This document shows positions 51,205-60,474 of a DNA stretch of 64,000 nucleotides, piece by piece. A program made the translations under genes and the position numbers. This stretch comes from Terrimesophilobacter sp044464485 (GTDB lineage: Bacteria; Actinomycetota; Actinomycetes; Actinomycetales; Microbacteriaceae): NCBI GenBank assembly GCA_044464485.1, contig JBIQLG010000005.1, forward strand, positions 1 through 64,000, read 5' to 3'. The notes under the pieces were generated by a model, which had not been told where the DNA came from, ran no database searches, and saw only the letters and a list, made by a program, of their open reading frames with translations. How positions within the stretch are numbered: the stretch's first letter is position 1; each line of letters opens with the position of its first letter.

Positions 51205-51981
51205 TTAGATCAATTTCGCCGAAGCGAGGAAGTCGGCGAGTTGCTGGCCCGCGGTGCCGTCATCCTTGATGACCGTGCCGCCTTCCCGAGGCGGCTTGGG
51301 CGTCACAGTGTCGACCACGGACCACGAGTTTGCGCCGCCCGCCTCGCCTGCGTCGATACCGAGGTCGGCGAGGGTGAGTGTTTCCACGGGCTTCTTCTTG
51401 GCGGCCATGATGCCCTTGAAGTTCGGGAACCGTGCGTCTGCGATCTGCTCGGTGACCGAGGCGAGCGCGGGAAGGGCCGCGGAGATCTCGACGTGGCCGT
51501 CTTCGGTCATCCGTTCGCCGGAGACCGTGCCGTCACTCACGCTCAGCGTGCGCAGGAAGGTTGCCTGCGCGAAGCCCAGCCGCTCGGCGAGCATCGCGGG
51601 AACCGCGGCGGTTCGACCGTCTGTCGATTCGTTGCCGGCGATGACAAGGTCGAAGCCGCGGGAGCCGAGCGCGGCAGCGAGCGCCGCCGAGGTCTGGAGG
51701 GCATCTGACCCTTCGAGGTTGTCATCGATGATGTGGATGCCCGAGTCCGCGCCCATCGCGAGCGCTTTGCGCACGGCATCGAGCGCATTCTTGGGCCCCA
51801 TCGTGACGGCAGTGACGTCGCCGCCGGAAGCTTCCCTGGTCTGCAGCGCGATCTCGACTGCCTTCTCATTGATTTCGTCGATCACGACGTCGCCGCTGCG
51901 ATCGACCCGTTTGGTTTCAGGATCAATGCGCCGGTCGCTCCACGTGTCGGGAACTTCTTTCACGAGCACTGCGATTTTCAT
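51205..51981 (-). CDS. etfB: Electron transfer flavoprotein beta subunit
   Basis: The protein is 258 residues from MKIAVLVKEVPD. The GGDVTAVTMGPKNALDAVRKALAMGAD segment and FDLVIAGNESTDGRTAAVPAMLAERLG are typical of EtfB. ATG 51984 (MMKIAV) is an alternative start. First gene of the etfBA-cytochrome b operon and divergent from an acyl-CoA dehydrogenase gene. Confidence 0.95.
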   Translation of the reverse strand: MKIAVLVKEVPDTWSDRRIDPETKRVDRSGDVVIDEINEKAVEIALQTREASGGDVTAVTMGPKNALDAVRKALAMGADSGIHIIDDNLEGSDALQTSAALAAALGSRGFDLVIAGNESTDGRTAAVPAMLAERLGFAQATFLRTLSVSDGTVSGERMTEDGHVEISAALPALASVTEQIADARFPNFKGIMAAKKKPVETLTLADLGIDAGEAGGANSWSVVDTVTPKPPREGGTVIKDDGTAGQQLADFLASAKLI

Positions 51982-52048
51982 CATGCCTACCATTCCACCA
52001 CTGTTTGTCCCGTCAACAACATTCTGTTGGATGCAGGCCACAACGATA

Positions 52049-52066
52049 TAGTTGGATGTCCAACTA
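52049..52066. promoter_or_regulatory. Palindrome between etfB and the acyl-CoA dehydrogenase gene
   Basis: TAGTTGGA and TCCAACTA are perfect inverted halves around TG, the size and form of a TetR-type operator. It lies 67 bases before the etfB start and 54 bases before the dehydrogenase start, so one repressor could control both operons. A second CAACA...TGTTG repeat is nearby at 52017-52029. No regulator gene is present in the window next to it. Confidence 0.6.
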
Positions 52067-52120
52067 TTTTGTGCGAAGTCGGAAAAACCTGCCCTGCGCA
52101 CCGACGACGAGAGGTTCACC

Positions 52121-53257
52121 GTGTACCCCATCAGCGACGATCAGCAGTCACTCATCGACATGGTTCGCAGCTTTGCCGCGGAGTCTCTGGCCCCCCACGC
52201 GTCGGAGTGGGACGAAACGCATCACTTTCCCCTCGATGTCCTCCGGAAGGCCGGCGAGCTGGGAATGGGTGCAATGTATTCGCGCGAAGAATTCGGCGGG
52301 TCGGGCCTCAGCAGGGCGGACGCCGTCCTGATTTTCGAAGAACTCGCCAAAGGTGACACGACGATTGCCGCCTACATTTCCATCCACAACATGGTCGCGT
52401 GGATGATCGACACCTATGGCTCCGATGCGCAGCGGGAGGAGTGGCTGCCCAAGCTCGCGACCATGGAGCACCTCGGCAGTTATTGCCTCACCGAGCCCGG
52501 CGCCGGATCCGATGCCGCAGCGCTCAGTACTCGGGCGGTTCGCGACGGAGACGACTACGTCATCAACGGAACCAAACAGTTCATTTCCGGTGCCGGCGCA
52601 TCCGCCATCTACGTCGTCATGGTTCGCACCGCAGACACCGGAAGCGACGGGGTGACGGCAGTGCTCGTACCCGACGGCACTCCCGGCCTGAGTTTCGGTC
52701 CGCTCGAGAAGAAGATGGGTTGGCACGCCCAACCCACGCGCCAGGTCATCTTCGAGGATGTGCGCGTTCCCGTGAGCAATCGACTTGCCGAAGAAGGCGA
52801 CGGCTTCGGCATCGCCATGAACGGACTCAATGGGGGCCGTCTCAACATCGGAGCGTGTTCGATCGGCGGCGGTCAGGCAGCATTCGATCAGGCCGTCAGC
52901 TACGTGACGAGCCGAGAAGCCTTTGGCAAGCCGCTTGCCGCGCAGCAGTCCATCCTCTTCACGCTTGCCGACATGGACACTCAGCTTGAGGCGGCGCGCA
53001 CGCTGCTCGCCCGCGCGGCGGTGGCACTCGATAGCGGAGCTGCTGACAAGGTCAGACTCTGCGCCATGGCCAAGCGCGTGGCGACGGATGCCGGATTCTC
53101 GGTGGCCAACAGTGCTCTGCAAATGCACGGGGGCTACGGTTATCTCACGGAGTACGGACTGGAGCGGATTGTGCGCGACCTGCGCGTGCATCAGATTCTG
53201 GAGGGAACGAACGAGATTATGCAGCTTATTGTGGGCCGCAGCGCGCTGAAGAGCTGA
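52121..53257 (+). CDS. Acyl-CoA dehydrogenase (isobutyryl-CoA type likely)
   Basis: The protein is 378 residues from GTG 52121, behind GAGAGG. LTEPGAGSDAAAL, FISGAGASAIYVVMV and MHGGYGYLTEYGLERIVRDLRVHQILEGTNEIMQL are conserved. The EGTNE glutamate is the usual catalytic base. The context with HIBYL-CoA hydrolase and mmsB suggests a branched-chain acyl-CoA such as isobutyryl-CoA from valine. It passes electrons to the ETF encoded divergently. Confidence 0.9.
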   Translation: MYPISDDQQSLIDMVRSFAAESLAPHASEWDETHHFPLDVLRKAGELGMGAMYSREEFGGSGLSRADAVLIFEELAKGDTTIAAYISIHNMVAWMIDTYGSDAQREEWLPKLATMEHLGSYCLTEPGAGSDAAALSTRAVRDGDDYVINGTKQFISGAGASAIYVVMVRTADTGSDGVTAVLVPDGTPGLSFGPLEKKMGWHAQPTRQVIFEDVRVPVSNRLAEEGDGFGIAMNGLNGGRLNIGACSIGGGQAAFDQAVSYVTSREAFGKPLAAQQSILFTLADMDTQLEAARTLLARAAVALDSGAADKVRLCAMAKRVATDAGFSVANSALQMHGGYGYLTEYGLERIVRDLRVHQILEGTNEIMQLIVGRSALKS

Positions 53258-53313
53258 GCCCACACTGCCGACGTTTTTCGACCGAGCAGTTTTGCCACAT
53301 CGCCGGAGGGGTA

Positions 53314-54375
53314 ATGCAACAATCGGACACTGAGGTCCTCGTAGAACGCCGCGGCGCTCTCGGGCATCTCATGCTCAATCGCCCGGGAGCGATGAACGCC
53401 CTCACGCGCCGCATGGTGAACACGATCTCCAAGGCATTGGATGAGTGGGAGCGGGATGACGCGGTGCAGACGGTGCTCATCACCGGTGCGGGGGAGCGCG
53501 GACTGTGTGCGGGCGGAGACATTGTGGGCATCTACCATGACGCGCTGGCAGGCGGAGAGGCGACGAGAAAGTTTTGGCGCGACGAGTACCACCTGAATGC
53601 TCGCATCGCACGCTACTCGAAACCGTACGTCGCGTTCATGGATGGTGTTGTTCTCGGCGGTGGAATCGGTATTTCCGCTCACGCCTCGGTGCGGGTGGTC
53701 ACGGAACGCACCCGATTCGGGATGCCCGAAGTGGGAATCGGCTTCGCACCGGACGTCGGGGGCACCTGGCTTCTCTCGCGCGCTCCGGGTGAGCTTGGCA
53801 CGCATCTGGCACTCACGGGAGGGATGGGGTCTGGCGCGGATGCGATCGCCCTCGGCCTCGCGGATCACTTTGTGCCCGCAGACTGGCTGCCCACCCTTGC
53901 GACGGCCCTGGAGAAGGTCCCCGCGCACGACGCGATCGCGACGGTGGCGACCACACCGCCGGCTCCCGCGCTGTTCGCCCAGCAAAAGTGGATCGACGAG
54001 TGTTACGCAGGCAATGACGCCGCCGTGATTGTCGAGCGTCTTGCCACTTCCCCAGCTCCGGAAGCGCGAGCGGTTGCGTCCATCATTCTCGCCAAATCTC
54101 CCACGGGCGTGAGCGTGACGCTGGAAGCCTTGCGCCGCGCACGGCAGCTCGACTGCCTCGAAGAAGTCCTGAACCAGGACTGGAGGGTTTCCCTTACCTT
54201 TCTTGAGGGAAGAGAACTGATCGAAGGAATTCGCGCTCAGGTCATCGACAAGGACCGCAAGCCCCGCTGGTCGCCCGAGAGTCTCGGCGAAGTGGAGCGC
54301 GCGACAGTTGAAACCTACTTCGCATCTCGCGGAGCAGGAGAACTCGGGCTCACCGCCCCCGCACGACAGGAGTAA
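53314..54375 (+). CDS. 3-hydroxyisobutyryl-CoA hydrolase (crotonase fold)
   Basis: The protein is 353 residues. AGERGLCAGGDIVGIY and DGVVLGGGIGISAHASVRVVTERTRFGMPEVGIGFAPDVGG match HIBCH-type hydrolases, which hydrolyse 3-hydroxyisobutyryl-CoA in valine breakdown. Longer than enoyl-CoA hydratases (about 260), with the C-terminal extension typical of HIBCH. The next gene, mmsB, acts on the free acid product. Confidence 0.88.
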   Translation: MQQSDTEVLVERRGALGHLMLNRPGAMNALTRRMVNTISKALDEWERDDAVQTVLITGAGERGLCAGGDIVGIYHDALAGGEATRKFWRDEYHLNARIARYSKPYVAFMDGVVLGGGIGISAHASVRVVTERTRFGMPEVGIGFAPDVGGTWLLSRAPGELGTHLALTGGMGSGADAIALGLADHFVPADWLPTLATALEKVPAHDAIATVATTPPAPALFAQQKWIDECYAGNDAAVIVERLATSPAPEARAVASIILAKSPTGVSVTLEALRRARQLDCLEEVLNQDWRVSLTFLEGRELIEGIRAQVIDKDRKPRWSPESLGEVERATVETYFASRGAGELGLTAPARQE

Positions 54376-54378
54376 AAC

Positions 54379-55275
54379 ATGAGCAAAGTAGCCTTCATCG
54401 GACTCGGTCACATGGGCGGCCCGATGGCCGCGAACCTCGTCACGGCAGGTCACGAAGTGCACGGTTTCGATCTCGCTCCCGCCGCACTGGACGCCGCACG
54501 CGCCCACGGCGTGGCGATCGCCGAAAGCGGTGCCGCTGCCGCAGCGGACGCCGACATCGTCATCACCATGCTGTTGCACGGCCAACAAGTGCTGGACGTC
54601 TACAACGGTGGGCTGCTTGCCGCAGCGAAGCCGGGAACACTGTTCATCGATTCCTCGACGATCGACGTCGACAGCGCGCGGGCCGCGCGCGACCTTGCCA
54701 TCGCCGCCGGACGTCGCGGCATGGACGCACCCGTGTCGGGGGGAGTGATGGGCGCCGAGGCAGGCACCCTCACCTTCATGGTCGGCGGAGAGGATGCGGA
54801 CTTCGCCGAGGCGGAACCCCTGCTCTCGGTCATGGGCGGGCGAGTGGTGCACTGCGGCGGCTCGGGTGCCGGGCAGGCCGCAAAAATCTGCAACAACATG
54901 ATTCTCGGCGTCTCCATGATCGCCGTGAGCGAGGCGTTCGTGCTCGGCGAGAAGCTGGGCCTCAGCAACCAGGCCATGTTCGACGTGTCGTCCGCCGCAT
55001 CCGGCCAGTGCTGGGCGCTCACCACGAACTGCCCCGTACCCGGCCCCGTGCCGAACAGTCCCGCCAACCGCGACTATCAGCCGGGATTCGCAGGGCAGCT
55101 CATGGCGAAAGATCTCGGACTGGCGCTCGCAGCGCTGAAGTCCACGGGAACGGACGCGCCCATGGGAACACTGGCCGCGGACCTCTACCGTCACTTCGCC
55201 GACGAAGGCGGAGCAGGGCTCGACTTCTCGGCGATTATCAACACCATTCGCGAGAAGTCGGGGAGTGCATCATGA
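54379..55275 (+). CDS. mmsB: 3-hydroxyisobutyrate dehydrogenase
   Basis: The protein is 298 residues. GLGHMGGPMAAN (8-19) binds NAD+, and the catalytic lysine lies in GSGAGQAAKICNNM near residue 170. It oxidises 3-hydroxyisobutyrate to methylmalonate semialdehyde in valine breakdown; mmsA at 38.9 kb would take the product. Starts three bases after the hydrolase stop and overlaps the next gene (ATGA). Confidence 0.93.
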   Translation: MSKVAFIGLGHMGGPMAANLVTAGHEVHGFDLAPAALDAARAHGVAIAESGAAAAADADIVITMLLHGQQVLDVYNGGLLAAAKPGTLFIDSSTIDVDSARAARDLAIAAGRRGMDAPVSGGVMGAEAGTLTFMVGGEDADFAEAEPLLSVMGGRVVHCGGSGAGQAAKICNNMILGVSMIAVSEAFVLGEKLGLSNQAMFDVSSAASGQCWALTTNCPVPGPVPNSPANRDYQPGFAGQLMAKDLGLALAALKSTGTDAPMGTLAADLYRHFADEGGAGLDFSAIINTIREKSGSAS

Positions 55276-56048
55276 CCGAGTGGAAGACCATCATCGTTGA
55301 GCGCCGCGACCGCGTGGGGCTCATCACGCTGAACCGACCGAACGCGCTCAACGCGCTCAACCTCGAACTCATGACCGAGCTCGTGGCGGCCGCATCCGAC
55401 CTCGATGCCGACGTGAGCATCGGCGCGATAGTGCTGGCGGGCTCCGACAAGGCTTTTGCGGCCGGCGCCGACATCAAGGAAATGGTCGAGAAGGACTACC
55501 AGGAGATGTACGCGAGCGACTGGTTCGAAGGCTGGAGTCGATTCACCGCGGTGCGCACGCCGATCATCGCGGCGGTTTCCGGTTTCGCCCTGGGCGGCGG
55601 ATGCGAACTCGTCATGATGTGCGACATCGTGATCGCCGGCGAGGGGGCGAAATTCGGCCAGCCGGAAATCAAACTCGGAGTGATCCCCGGCATGGGCGGC
55701 TCTCAGCGGCTCACCAGGGCGATCGGCAAAGCAAAGGCGATGGAGCTGATCCTCACCGGGCGCACGATGGGCGCAGAGGAAGCCGAGCGCGCAGGACTCG
55801 TGTCCAGAGTCGTGCCGGCCGATTCGGTGCTGGATGAAGCCATGGCGGTCGGCGTTACGATTGGATCGATGTCTCTTCCCATCGCGATGATGGCGAAGGA
55901 GGTCGTGAACGCGGCGTACGAAACAATGCTCGACAACGGCATCCGTTTTGAACGACGCGTTTTCCACGCGGCCTTTGCGACAGAGGACCAAAAAGAAGGT
56001 ATGAACGCTTTCGTCGAGAAGCGCGATCCTCAATTCAAGAATCGATAG
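55272..56048 (+). CDS. Enoyl-CoA hydratase
   Basis: The protein is 258 residues. FAAGADIKEM and GFALGGGCELVMMCD build the oxyanion hole, and the two catalytic Glu positions are in GCELVMMCD-like and FGQPEIKLGVIPG. A canonical crotonase-fold hydratase, here likely acting on methacrylyl-CoA in the valine pathway. Its ATG overlaps the mmsB stop. Confidence 0.9.
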   Translation: MTEWKTIIVERRDRVGLITLNRPNALNALNLELMTELVAAASDLDADVSIGAIVLAGSDKAFAAGADIKEMVEKDYQEMYASDWFEGWSRFTAVRTPIIAAVSGFALGGGCELVMMCDIVIAGEGAKFGQPEIKLGVIPGMGGSQRLTRAIGKAKAMELILTGRTMGAEEAERAGLVSRVVPADSVLDEAMAVGVTIGSMSLPIAMMAKEVVNAAYETMLDNGIRFERRVFHAAFATEDQKEGMNAFVEKRDPQFKNR

Positions 56049-56055
56049 GAACACG

Positions 56056-57564
56056 ATGGCTAAGGATGTGGCGCTGGCGGGCGCCGTCGATACTCGCACG
56101 ACCTTCACGGGGCCCGACCAGCCGATGTGGATCAACGGCGAACAGGTCGAGTCGACCACCGGTGAATGGCGCGAGGTTTTGAATCCGTCGCGCAGGGGCG
56201 CCGTCATCACGCGGGTGCCAGCCGCAGGTACCGAAGATGTGAACCGTGCGGTCGCCGCGGCGAAGGCCGCGTTTCCTGGCTGGCGCTCCACGCACTTCAC
56301 CGAGCGCGCGCGAGCCCTGAACCTCATCGCCGACGAGATCGAAACGCGGGCCGATGACTTCTCGCGGCTCACGTCACTGGACACCGGCAACGCGCTGCGC
56401 ACGCAGGCGAAGCCGGAAACCGCCTCCCTCGTGTCCCTGTTCCGTTACTTCGCGGGAGTTGCCGGCGAAGTCAAAGGGGTCACCCTGCCCGCGGGCGACA
56501 ACCAGCTCCAGTACACGCGTCGGGAGCCGCTCGGCGTTGTTGCGGCGATCCTGCCGTGGAATTCGCCCCTCATGATTGCGGGCTTCAAGGTGCCGGCGGC
56601 GCTCGCTGCAGGCAACACCGTTGTGCTCAAGGCGGCGGATGACGCGCCGCTGACGATCCTGCTGCTTGCGGCAGTGTGCAACAAATATCTGCCGAAGGGA
56701 GTGCTCAACGCGCTCACCGGACGCGGCAGCCTCATCGGTTCCGCCCTCGCAGACCACCCGGATGTCGACAAGGTCTCCTTCACGGGTTCGACCGAGGTGG
56801 GCAGAACCGTCGCAAAGCAGGCCGGGCAGCGACTCGCCCACATGTCGCTCGAGCTCGGCGGGAAGAATCCGAACATCGTCTTCCCCGACGGCGTCGACGA
56901 CCAGCTTCTCGACGGACTGCTTCTCGCGAGTCGTTTCACGCGTCAAGGCCAAAGCTGTACCGCGGGTTCGCGGCTGTTTCTGCACGAAGACATCTATGAC
57001 GAAGTGCTCGGCTCACTCGTCGACAAACTGGGCAGCCTCGTCGTCGGCGACCCGCTGGATGAGGCGTCGGACATGGGCGCCGTCATCAACCAGAAGCAAT
57101 TCGATGCGATTAACGAGTACATGGTCGAAGGACGCGAGAGCAAGGACATGTCGGTGGCGCTCGGCGGTACGGCGCCGACATCCGGCCCGCTTTCCGAAGG
57201 GTTTTACCACGTTCCGACCATTTTCTCCGGAGGCAGGAACGAGTTCAGGCTCGCGCGCGAAGAAATCTTCGGACCCGTGCTGGTCGCGATTCCGTGGAAG
57301 ACCGTGGATGAGGTCGTCGCCATGGCGAATGACTCGCACTACGGTCTCGCGGCCTTCGTGTGGAGCCACAATCTCGACAACGCGTTGGGCACCGCGCATC
57401 GGCTCGAAGCCGGCTGGGTACAGGTGAATCAGGGCGGCGGACAGGTAGTCGGGCAGTCCTACGGCGGCTACAAGCAGTCCGGTCTTGGCCGAGAGGCCTC
57501 GGTGGAGGGCATGCTCGAGGGGTTCACCCAGATTAAGCAGGTCAACGTGCGGTTGCGGTCATAA
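56056..57564 (+). CDS. Aldehyde dehydrogenase, NAD(P)-dependent
   Basis: The protein is 502 residues. ILPWNSPLMIAGFKVPAAL, SFTGSTEVGR and the catalytic region LELGGKNPNIV then GQSCTAGSR are conserved; the catalytic Cys is in the latter. The family is betaine aldehyde or phenylacetaldehyde-like. It lies in the branched-chain operon and follows the hydratase by 7 bases. The true aldehyde is unknown. Confidence 0.88.
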   Translation: MAKDVALAGAVDTRTTFTGPDQPMWINGEQVESTTGEWREVLNPSRRGAVITRVPAAGTEDVNRAVAAAKAAFPGWRSTHFTERARALNLIADEIETRADDFSRLTSLDTGNALRTQAKPETASLVSLFRYFAGVAGEVKGVTLPAGDNQLQYTRREPLGVVAAILPWNSPLMIAGFKVPAALAAGNTVVLKAADDAPLTILLLAAVCNKYLPKGVLNALTGRGSLIGSALADHPDVDKVSFTGSTEVGRTVAKQAGQRLAHMSLELGGKNPNIVFPDGVDDQLLDGLLLASRFTRQGQSCTAGSRLFLHEDIYDEVLGSLVDKLGSLVVGDPLDEASDMGAVINQKQFDAINEYMVEGRESKDMSVALGGTAPTSGPLSEGFYHVPTIFSGGRNEFRLAREEIFGPVLVAIPWKTVDEVVAMANDSHYGLAAFVWSHNLDNALGTAHRLEAGWVQVNQGGGQVVGQSYGGYKQSGLGREASVEGMLEGFTQIKQVNVRLRS

Positions 57565-57566
57565 CC

Positions 57567-58784
57567 ATGTCGGCTGAGCCTGCATTGCCTCTGACCGGTG
57601 TTTCCGTTCTCGACCTGACGCGGGCTCTTGCGGGACCGTATGCGACCGCGTTGCTGTCTGACCTCGGCGCGACCATCACCAAGGTCGAATCCGTGAACGG
57701 TGGAGACTCCACCCGCGGATGGCCGCCTTTCGAGGGTGACCACAGTCTGTATTTCGACTCGACCAACCGCGGCAAGTCATCCATTGCGCTGGATTTCTAC
57801 AGCGAAGAAGGGCAGGCCCTGCTCAAGCGGATGGTGCTGGCCTCCGACGTCGTGATCGAGAACTTTCGTCCCGGCGTGATGGCAGATCTCGGGCTCGACC
57901 CCGCGAAACTCCTCGAAGAGAAGCCGAGTCTCGTAGTCGCCTCGGTGAGTGGATTCGGCCAGACCGGTCCGCTCAGCCAGACCGCGGGCCTCGACCAGGT
58001 GGCGCAAGGCATGTCGGGCCTCATGTCGGTCACGGGCAAGGATGCCGACAACCTCTACCGAGTCGGCGTACCTGTGATCGATATTTTTTCGGGGCTGTTC
58101 ACGGCGATCGGCATCCTCGCCTCCCTGTTCGACCGGGAGCGCACCGGCACGGGCCACCGGGTGTCCACGTCCCTCCTCGAGGCGGCTCTGGCCATTTCGG
58201 TGTTTCAGGGGCAGCGGTTCCTGAGCACCGGCGTTGTGCCGGAGCCGCAGGGCAATGATCATCCCGTGCTCGCGCCGTACGGCGTGTTCGCCACGAAGGA
58301 CATCCCGATCATCATCGCCGTCGGGAATGAAAAGCAATGGCGCGACCTGTGCCGGCTCGTGGGCAACGAAGCTCTCGCCGACCATCCGCAACTGGCGACG
58401 GGAAAGCTCCGCACCGAGCATCGCGGAGAATTGAAGACCCAGCTGGAGTCGCTGCTGGCGTCGCGCCCGGGAACCGAATGGGTGGAACTGTTCAGAGACG
58501 CGCGCATCCCCACGGGCCCAATCTACAACTTCGGCCAGGTGTTCGACGATCCGCAGGTAAAACACCTGGACATGGTGCAGGAGCTCACGCGGGCGGATGG
58601 CAGCATTCTGCCTCTGCTGCGCGGGCCCCTCTCGCTGGACGGCGCCGCCCTCGGCATCCGCAAAGCGCCGCCCGCACTCGGCGAAAATACGCTCGAGATT
58701 CTGGAAACGCTCGGGCTTACCGCCGAGCAAATCCACAGCCTTCTGGACGCCGGTGTCGTCGCTGCGCGCGAGACGGGTGAATAG
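57567..58784 (+). CDS. Family III CoA transferase (CaiB/BaiF)
   Basis: The protein is 405 residues. GVSVLDLTRALAGPYAT is the N-terminal CoA-transferase III signature and TAGLDQVAQGMSGLM carries the catalytic Asp. The family moves CoA between acyl groups. It follows the aldehyde dehydrogenase by two bases, so the product aldehyde-derived acid may be activated here. Substrate unknown. Confidence 0.9.
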   Translation: MSAEPALPLTGVSVLDLTRALAGPYATALLSDLGATITKVESVNGGDSTRGWPPFEGDHSLYFDSTNRGKSSIALDFYSEEGQALLKRMVLASDVVIENFRPGVMADLGLDPAKLLEEKPSLVVASVSGFGQTGPLSQTAGLDQVAQGMSGLMSVTGKDADNLYRVGVPVIDIFSGLFTAIGILASLFDRERTGTGHRVSTSLLEAALAISVFQGQRFLSTGVVPEPQGNDHPVLAPYGVFATKDIPIIIAVGNEKQWRDLCRLVGNEALADHPQLATGKLRTEHRGELKTQLESLLASRPGTEWVELFRDARIPTGPIYNFGQVFDDPQVKHLDMVQELTRADGSILPLLRGPLSLDGAALGIRKAPPALGENTLEILETLGLTAEQIHSLLDAGVVAARETGE

Positions 58785-58787
58785 GCG

Positions 58788-59612
58788 ATGGTGACCGAGG
58801 AGAGCCGCGCGCCGGGCACAGGAACGCTTCGACTCGCGACTGCGGGCCCCGTCGCGACGATCACGATCGACAGTCCTGGCAAGCGCAATGCCCTCTCCGC
58901 GGCCATGTGGGCGCAGTTTCCACCCATGCTCGAGGAGCTCGCCGCCGACGCCGCTATCGCGATCCTCGTTGTTCGTGGTGCCGGAAACGACTTCTCCGCG
59001 GGTGCAGACATCGCCGATCTCGACGCCATCCTCACGGGCGCCTCCGACGGCGGCGTGATGACGGAGGCGGAAAATGCTCTGGCCGCGTTTCCGGGGCCCA
59101 CGATTGCCGTGATCGACGGTTATTGCGTGGGCGGCGGCTGGGAGATCGCCGGTGCGTGCGATGTGCGCGTGTGCTCAGACCGGTCGACTTTCGGCATCAC
59201 GCCGTCGCGCCTCGGCATCGTCTATCCGCGCTCGGGTCTCGAACGCATCGTGTCGATTGCCGGTCCCGCTGTCGCCAAGCACTTGCTGTTCACCGGGGAA
59301 CTCATCGACGCAACGCAAAGCCTCGCCTGGGGCCTTGTCACCAAGGTCCTCCCGTCCACGGGGTTTTGGGATGCGGCAGGCGAATTCGTTCAGGTGCTGG
59401 CCGATCGCTCCCAATATTCGATTCAGGCGATGAAAGAGATCGTTGGCGCGCTGGCAGGCTATGGCTCTTTTCGGGATGCGGATGTCGACGCGGCGGTCGC
59501 GCGCTGGCTTTCGATGCCGTCCGAAGACCGCGCCATCGGGGTCGAGGCATTCCTCAACAAGCGGAAACCCGCGTTCACCTGGGGACGCATCAGGCCACAG
59601 TCGTCTCCATAA
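58788..59612 (+). CDS. Enoyl-CoA hydratase/isomerase-fold protein, divergent
   Basis: The protein is 274 residues. FSAGADIADLDAI and GYCVGGGWEIAGACDVRV give the oxyanion hole, but the second block reads FGITPSRLGIVYPRSG where hydratases have a Glu. This pattern resembles methylmalonyl-CoA decarboxylase-like (YgfG type) members, so it may be an isomerase or decarboxylase rather than a hydratase. It ends 22 bases inside the convergent gene. Confidence 0.85.
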   Translation: MVTEESRAPGTGTLRLATAGPVATITIDSPGKRNALSAAMWAQFPPMLEELAADAAIAILVVRGAGNDFSAGADIADLDAILTGASDGGVMTEAENALAAFPGPTIAVIDGYCVGGGWEIAGACDVRVCSDRSTFGITPSRLGIVYPRSGLERIVSIAGPAVAKHLLFTGELIDATQSLAWGLVTKVLPSTGFWDAAGEFVQVLADRSQYSIQAMKEIVGALAGYGSFRDADVDAAVARWLSMPSEDRAIGVEAFLNKRKPAFTWGRIRPQSSP

Positions 59613-60474
59613 CGAGCACGGGGGCGCCTTCGGCATCCTTCAGAGACAGGTGCGCGTGGATGCCCTTGAGGTCGCCGAGGTTTTTTGCGTGCGTGCCTCC
59701 GCAGTCGATTCGGGCCTCGCCCTGATCAAGCTGGCACACCCAGTAGCGTCGGTCCGTGAGGCGATCGCCGCTGCGCTCGATGCTCACGGGCGCTTTTTCA
59801 GCGACCCATTGTGTGAGCGACGCGTTTACGGCGTCCTCGATGAGTGCGAGGTCCTGCTCGAGCCCTTCCGCAGTAAAACCCTTCTTGCGCAACGACTTTC
59901 CCAGCCGATAGGTGTCTCGTGAGCCGAATTCGCGGATGCGCGAGGTGTCATTTGCGTGGGCGTCGAAGTTGGGGGCACCGAGAGCATCGGCAGAGACCTC
60001 CTTTGACCAGCGGTCGGCAAGCGCCGCGTTGAGGGCGAGAGAGGCGAGATGGCACGCGGTGTGGCCGATCGACAACGCCTTGCGGTACTTCTCGTCGACG
60101 CTCACCGTTACGACAATTCCTTCCGGCGGAGGCGTGGTCACCAGGTGTGCGACGACGAAAACCCAGCCTTCTGTGCCCTTGCGCACAGGGATGTCGGCGC
60201 CGATGTACAGCGCGTCGCCATCCGTTGCCGCGACGACGCAATCGATGACGGCAGCCTGACCGCCATCGTTCCATTGCAGCGTCGCCCGATCAGAGGGTTG
60301 ATCCGGCCACGCCGCATCGACGGGGTGACACGGTGTCACATCCAGGATGACCGCAAACAAATCAGTGGACACGCCCTCCCTGCGTGACTCAGGTTGAACA
60401 TGAAGAACGGTACCCGTTGAACTCGTCACCCCGGCGGGATAGCTGACGACAGTGCTCTCACGGGGAAGCGTCAT
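59590..60474 (-). CDS. AlaX-like tRNA-editing-domain protein
   Basis: The protein is 294 residues. A SIGHTACHLASLALN motif (His-x-x-x-His) and CGGTHAKNL are the zinc-binding signature of the threonyl/alanyl-tRNA editing (AlaX) fold. It probably hydrolyses a mischarged tRNA or acts as a related metal hydrolase. Third gene of the nucleoside operon; its start overlaps the mutase stop by four bases. Confidence 0.8.
   Translation of the reverse strand: MTLPRESTVVSYPAGVTSSTGTVLHVQPESRREGVSTDLFAVILDVTPCHPVDAAWPDQPSDRATLQWNDGGQAAVIDCVVAATDGDALYIGADIPVRKGTEGWVFVVAHLVTTPPPEGIVVTVSVDEKYRKALSIGHTACHLASLALNAALADRWSKEVSADALGAPNFDAHANDTSRIREFGSRDTYRLGKSLRKKGFTAEGLEQDLALIEDAVNASLTQWVAEKAPVSIERSGDRLTDRRYWVCQLDQGEARIDCGGTHAKNLGDLKGIHAHLSLKDAEGAPVLVMETTVA

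Noticed and set aside
53191..55194. Very long open frame on the minus strand
   Set aside because: It is the shadow of the hydrolase, mmsB and hydratase genes on the plus strand, whose motifs are clear, and has no recognisable protein sequence.
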